Assembly (NCBI GenBank): GCA_027080405.1 | Contig: JALWSL010000410.1 | Span: forward strand, 1 to 5,318 | Length of the DNA stretch: 5,318 nt | Reading direction: 5' to 3' | From: Planctomycetaceae bacterium | GTDB taxonomy: Bacteria; Planctomycetota; Planctomycetia; Planctomycetales; Planctomycetaceae | Part shown: positions 4,780 to 5,318 of the stretch, piece by piece | Numbering within the stretch: position 1 is the first letter of the stretch | How the letters are laid out: each line of letters opens with the position of its first letter | The notes under the pieces: model-generated | What the model saw: the letters and a program-made list of their open reading frames with translations, nothing else | Told to the model about the DNA's origin: nothing | Databases searched by the model: none | Made by a program: the position numbers and the translations under genes

Positions 4780-5318
4780 GTGCCGGCTTCTGTGTGGCCT
4801 GCTTTCCCGACTCAAGGCTCCCCAGTCGAGTCCTTCATCCTGAGTGTATTGCTTACCGAGTTGTCGGGCCATCTCCGCCAGCGCCATTTCATAACCGAGG
4901 TAAAAAGCGTGAGAAGCATCGATTTGCGATTTCTGTTGAATTTGCTGAAACAGTTCAAAGGGATCGTCTCCGACCCAATGACCGTCACGGTTCATCAAAT
5001 GCAAGCCGTCCTGTTCGGCGAAGATGCGAAAATTCGGATCCCTGATTTTCGCGGCCAACTGCTCCAGTTCCTGCTGTGAACGATGATAGAGATACGGATC
5101 CCGCAGCACCACCAAACTGGAATCGAGATGTTTCGGTATCTGTTGATAGTCGAGGGCGTATTTGACCATTCGCCGGGCGACATCCAGTTCCTGAACGCTG
5201 CTACGTGCCCAATTGATGACCTGTGTCGTCAACAGGGAAGGAATCTGCAATTCCTGACAGATCGCGACCAGCAGAAAATTCACACCTGCGGAATCGACTT
5301 CTGAAAGCTCTGTTACAT
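4768..5318 (-). CDS. C-terminal part of a dihydropteroate-synthase-like protein (partial, start beyond the right edge)
   Basis: The frame is open to the edge, giving 182 visible residues. A GTG at 5283 could look like a start, but the frame continues upstream of it and the sequence there ([11 protein letters not shown]) joins naturally into [12 protein letters not shown], so the real start is outside. Visible blocks are [15 protein letters not shown] (9-23), [20 protein letters not shown] (30-49), LVVLRDP (68-74), [19 protein letters not shown] (91-109), DPFELF (118-123) and [12 protein letters not shown] (136-147), followed by [14 protein letters not shown] (153-166). From memory these match the C-terminal region of the DHPS-like proteins (DUF6513/TIGR00284 type) seen in archaea, planctomycetes and H4MPT-using methylotrophs. 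The role is therefore probably pterin chemistry in tetrahydromethanopterin synthesis. The chain ends in a basic tail ([11 protein letters not shown]). The pabB neighbour supports a pterin/p-aminobenzoate role. The exact reaction is not settled by sequence. Confidence 0.78.
   Translation of the reverse strand, partial: VTELSEVDSAGVNFLLVAICQELQIPSLLTTQVINWARSSVQELDVARRMVKYALDYQQIPKHLDSSLVVLRDPYLYHRSQQELEQLAAKIRDPNFRIFAEQDGLHLMNRDGHWVGDDPFELFQQIQQKSQIDASHAFYLGYEMALAEMARQLGKQYTQDEGLDWGALSRESRPHRSRHKQS

Noticed and set aside
4768..5283. A complete 171-residue gene starting at the GTG at 5283
   Set aside because: The frame continues upstream to the window edge with fitting sequence, and the protein blocks match the C-terminal portion of a longer family, so the GTG is most likely an internal valine codon.

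Overview
The window looks like chromosomal DNA from a planctomycete, probably of the Planctomycetales. The main marker is a secreted, Cys/Arg/Val/Thr-rich 'YTV'-type repeat protein, a family known almost only from this phylum. Supporting markers are a Tat-exported sugar-isomerase-like protein, a secreted protein with an 'FSDDFS...DDWK' start, and a dihydropteroate-synthase-like protein next to pabB. Base composition looks close to 50% G+C by eye. I see no mobile element, CRISPR array, tRNA or rRNA.

Layout from left to right. Positions 1-186 (minus strand) hold the N-terminus of a secreted protein whose gene continues past the left edge. Positions 187-356 hold its leader, with a short tandem repeat, then a strong intrinsic terminator for the next gene. 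Positions 357-1679 (minus) encode the 440-residue YTV-type protein. Positions 1680-2239 are a 560-base divergent intergenic region with no convincing gene but several inverted and direct repeats. Positions 2240-3163 (plus) encode a Tat-signal xylose-isomerase-like TIM-barrel protein. Positions 3164-3352 lie between converging genes and carry two sets of degenerate repeats around a probable terminator. Positions 3353-4720 (minus) encode aminodeoxychorismate synthase component I (pabB). Positions 4768-5318 (minus) hold the C-terminal part of a dihydropteroate-synthase-like protein whose start lies beyond the right edge.

The two right-hand genes form a likely operon that is read leftward. PabB supplies the aminodeoxychorismate from which p-aminobenzoate is made. 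The upstream neighbour resembles the DHPS-like proteins found in archaea and in bacteria that use tetrahydromethanopterin, so the pair may serve that C1 carrier rather than only folate. This is inference from family resemblance and context. The left half is devoted to the cell surface.

The least expected pattern is at gene ends. The 3' flanks of the YTV, isomerase and pabB genes each carry short degenerate tandem units, and the DHPS-like gene has a 17-19 base duplication that includes its stop codon. This looks like repeated local slippage or duplication just after translation stops.
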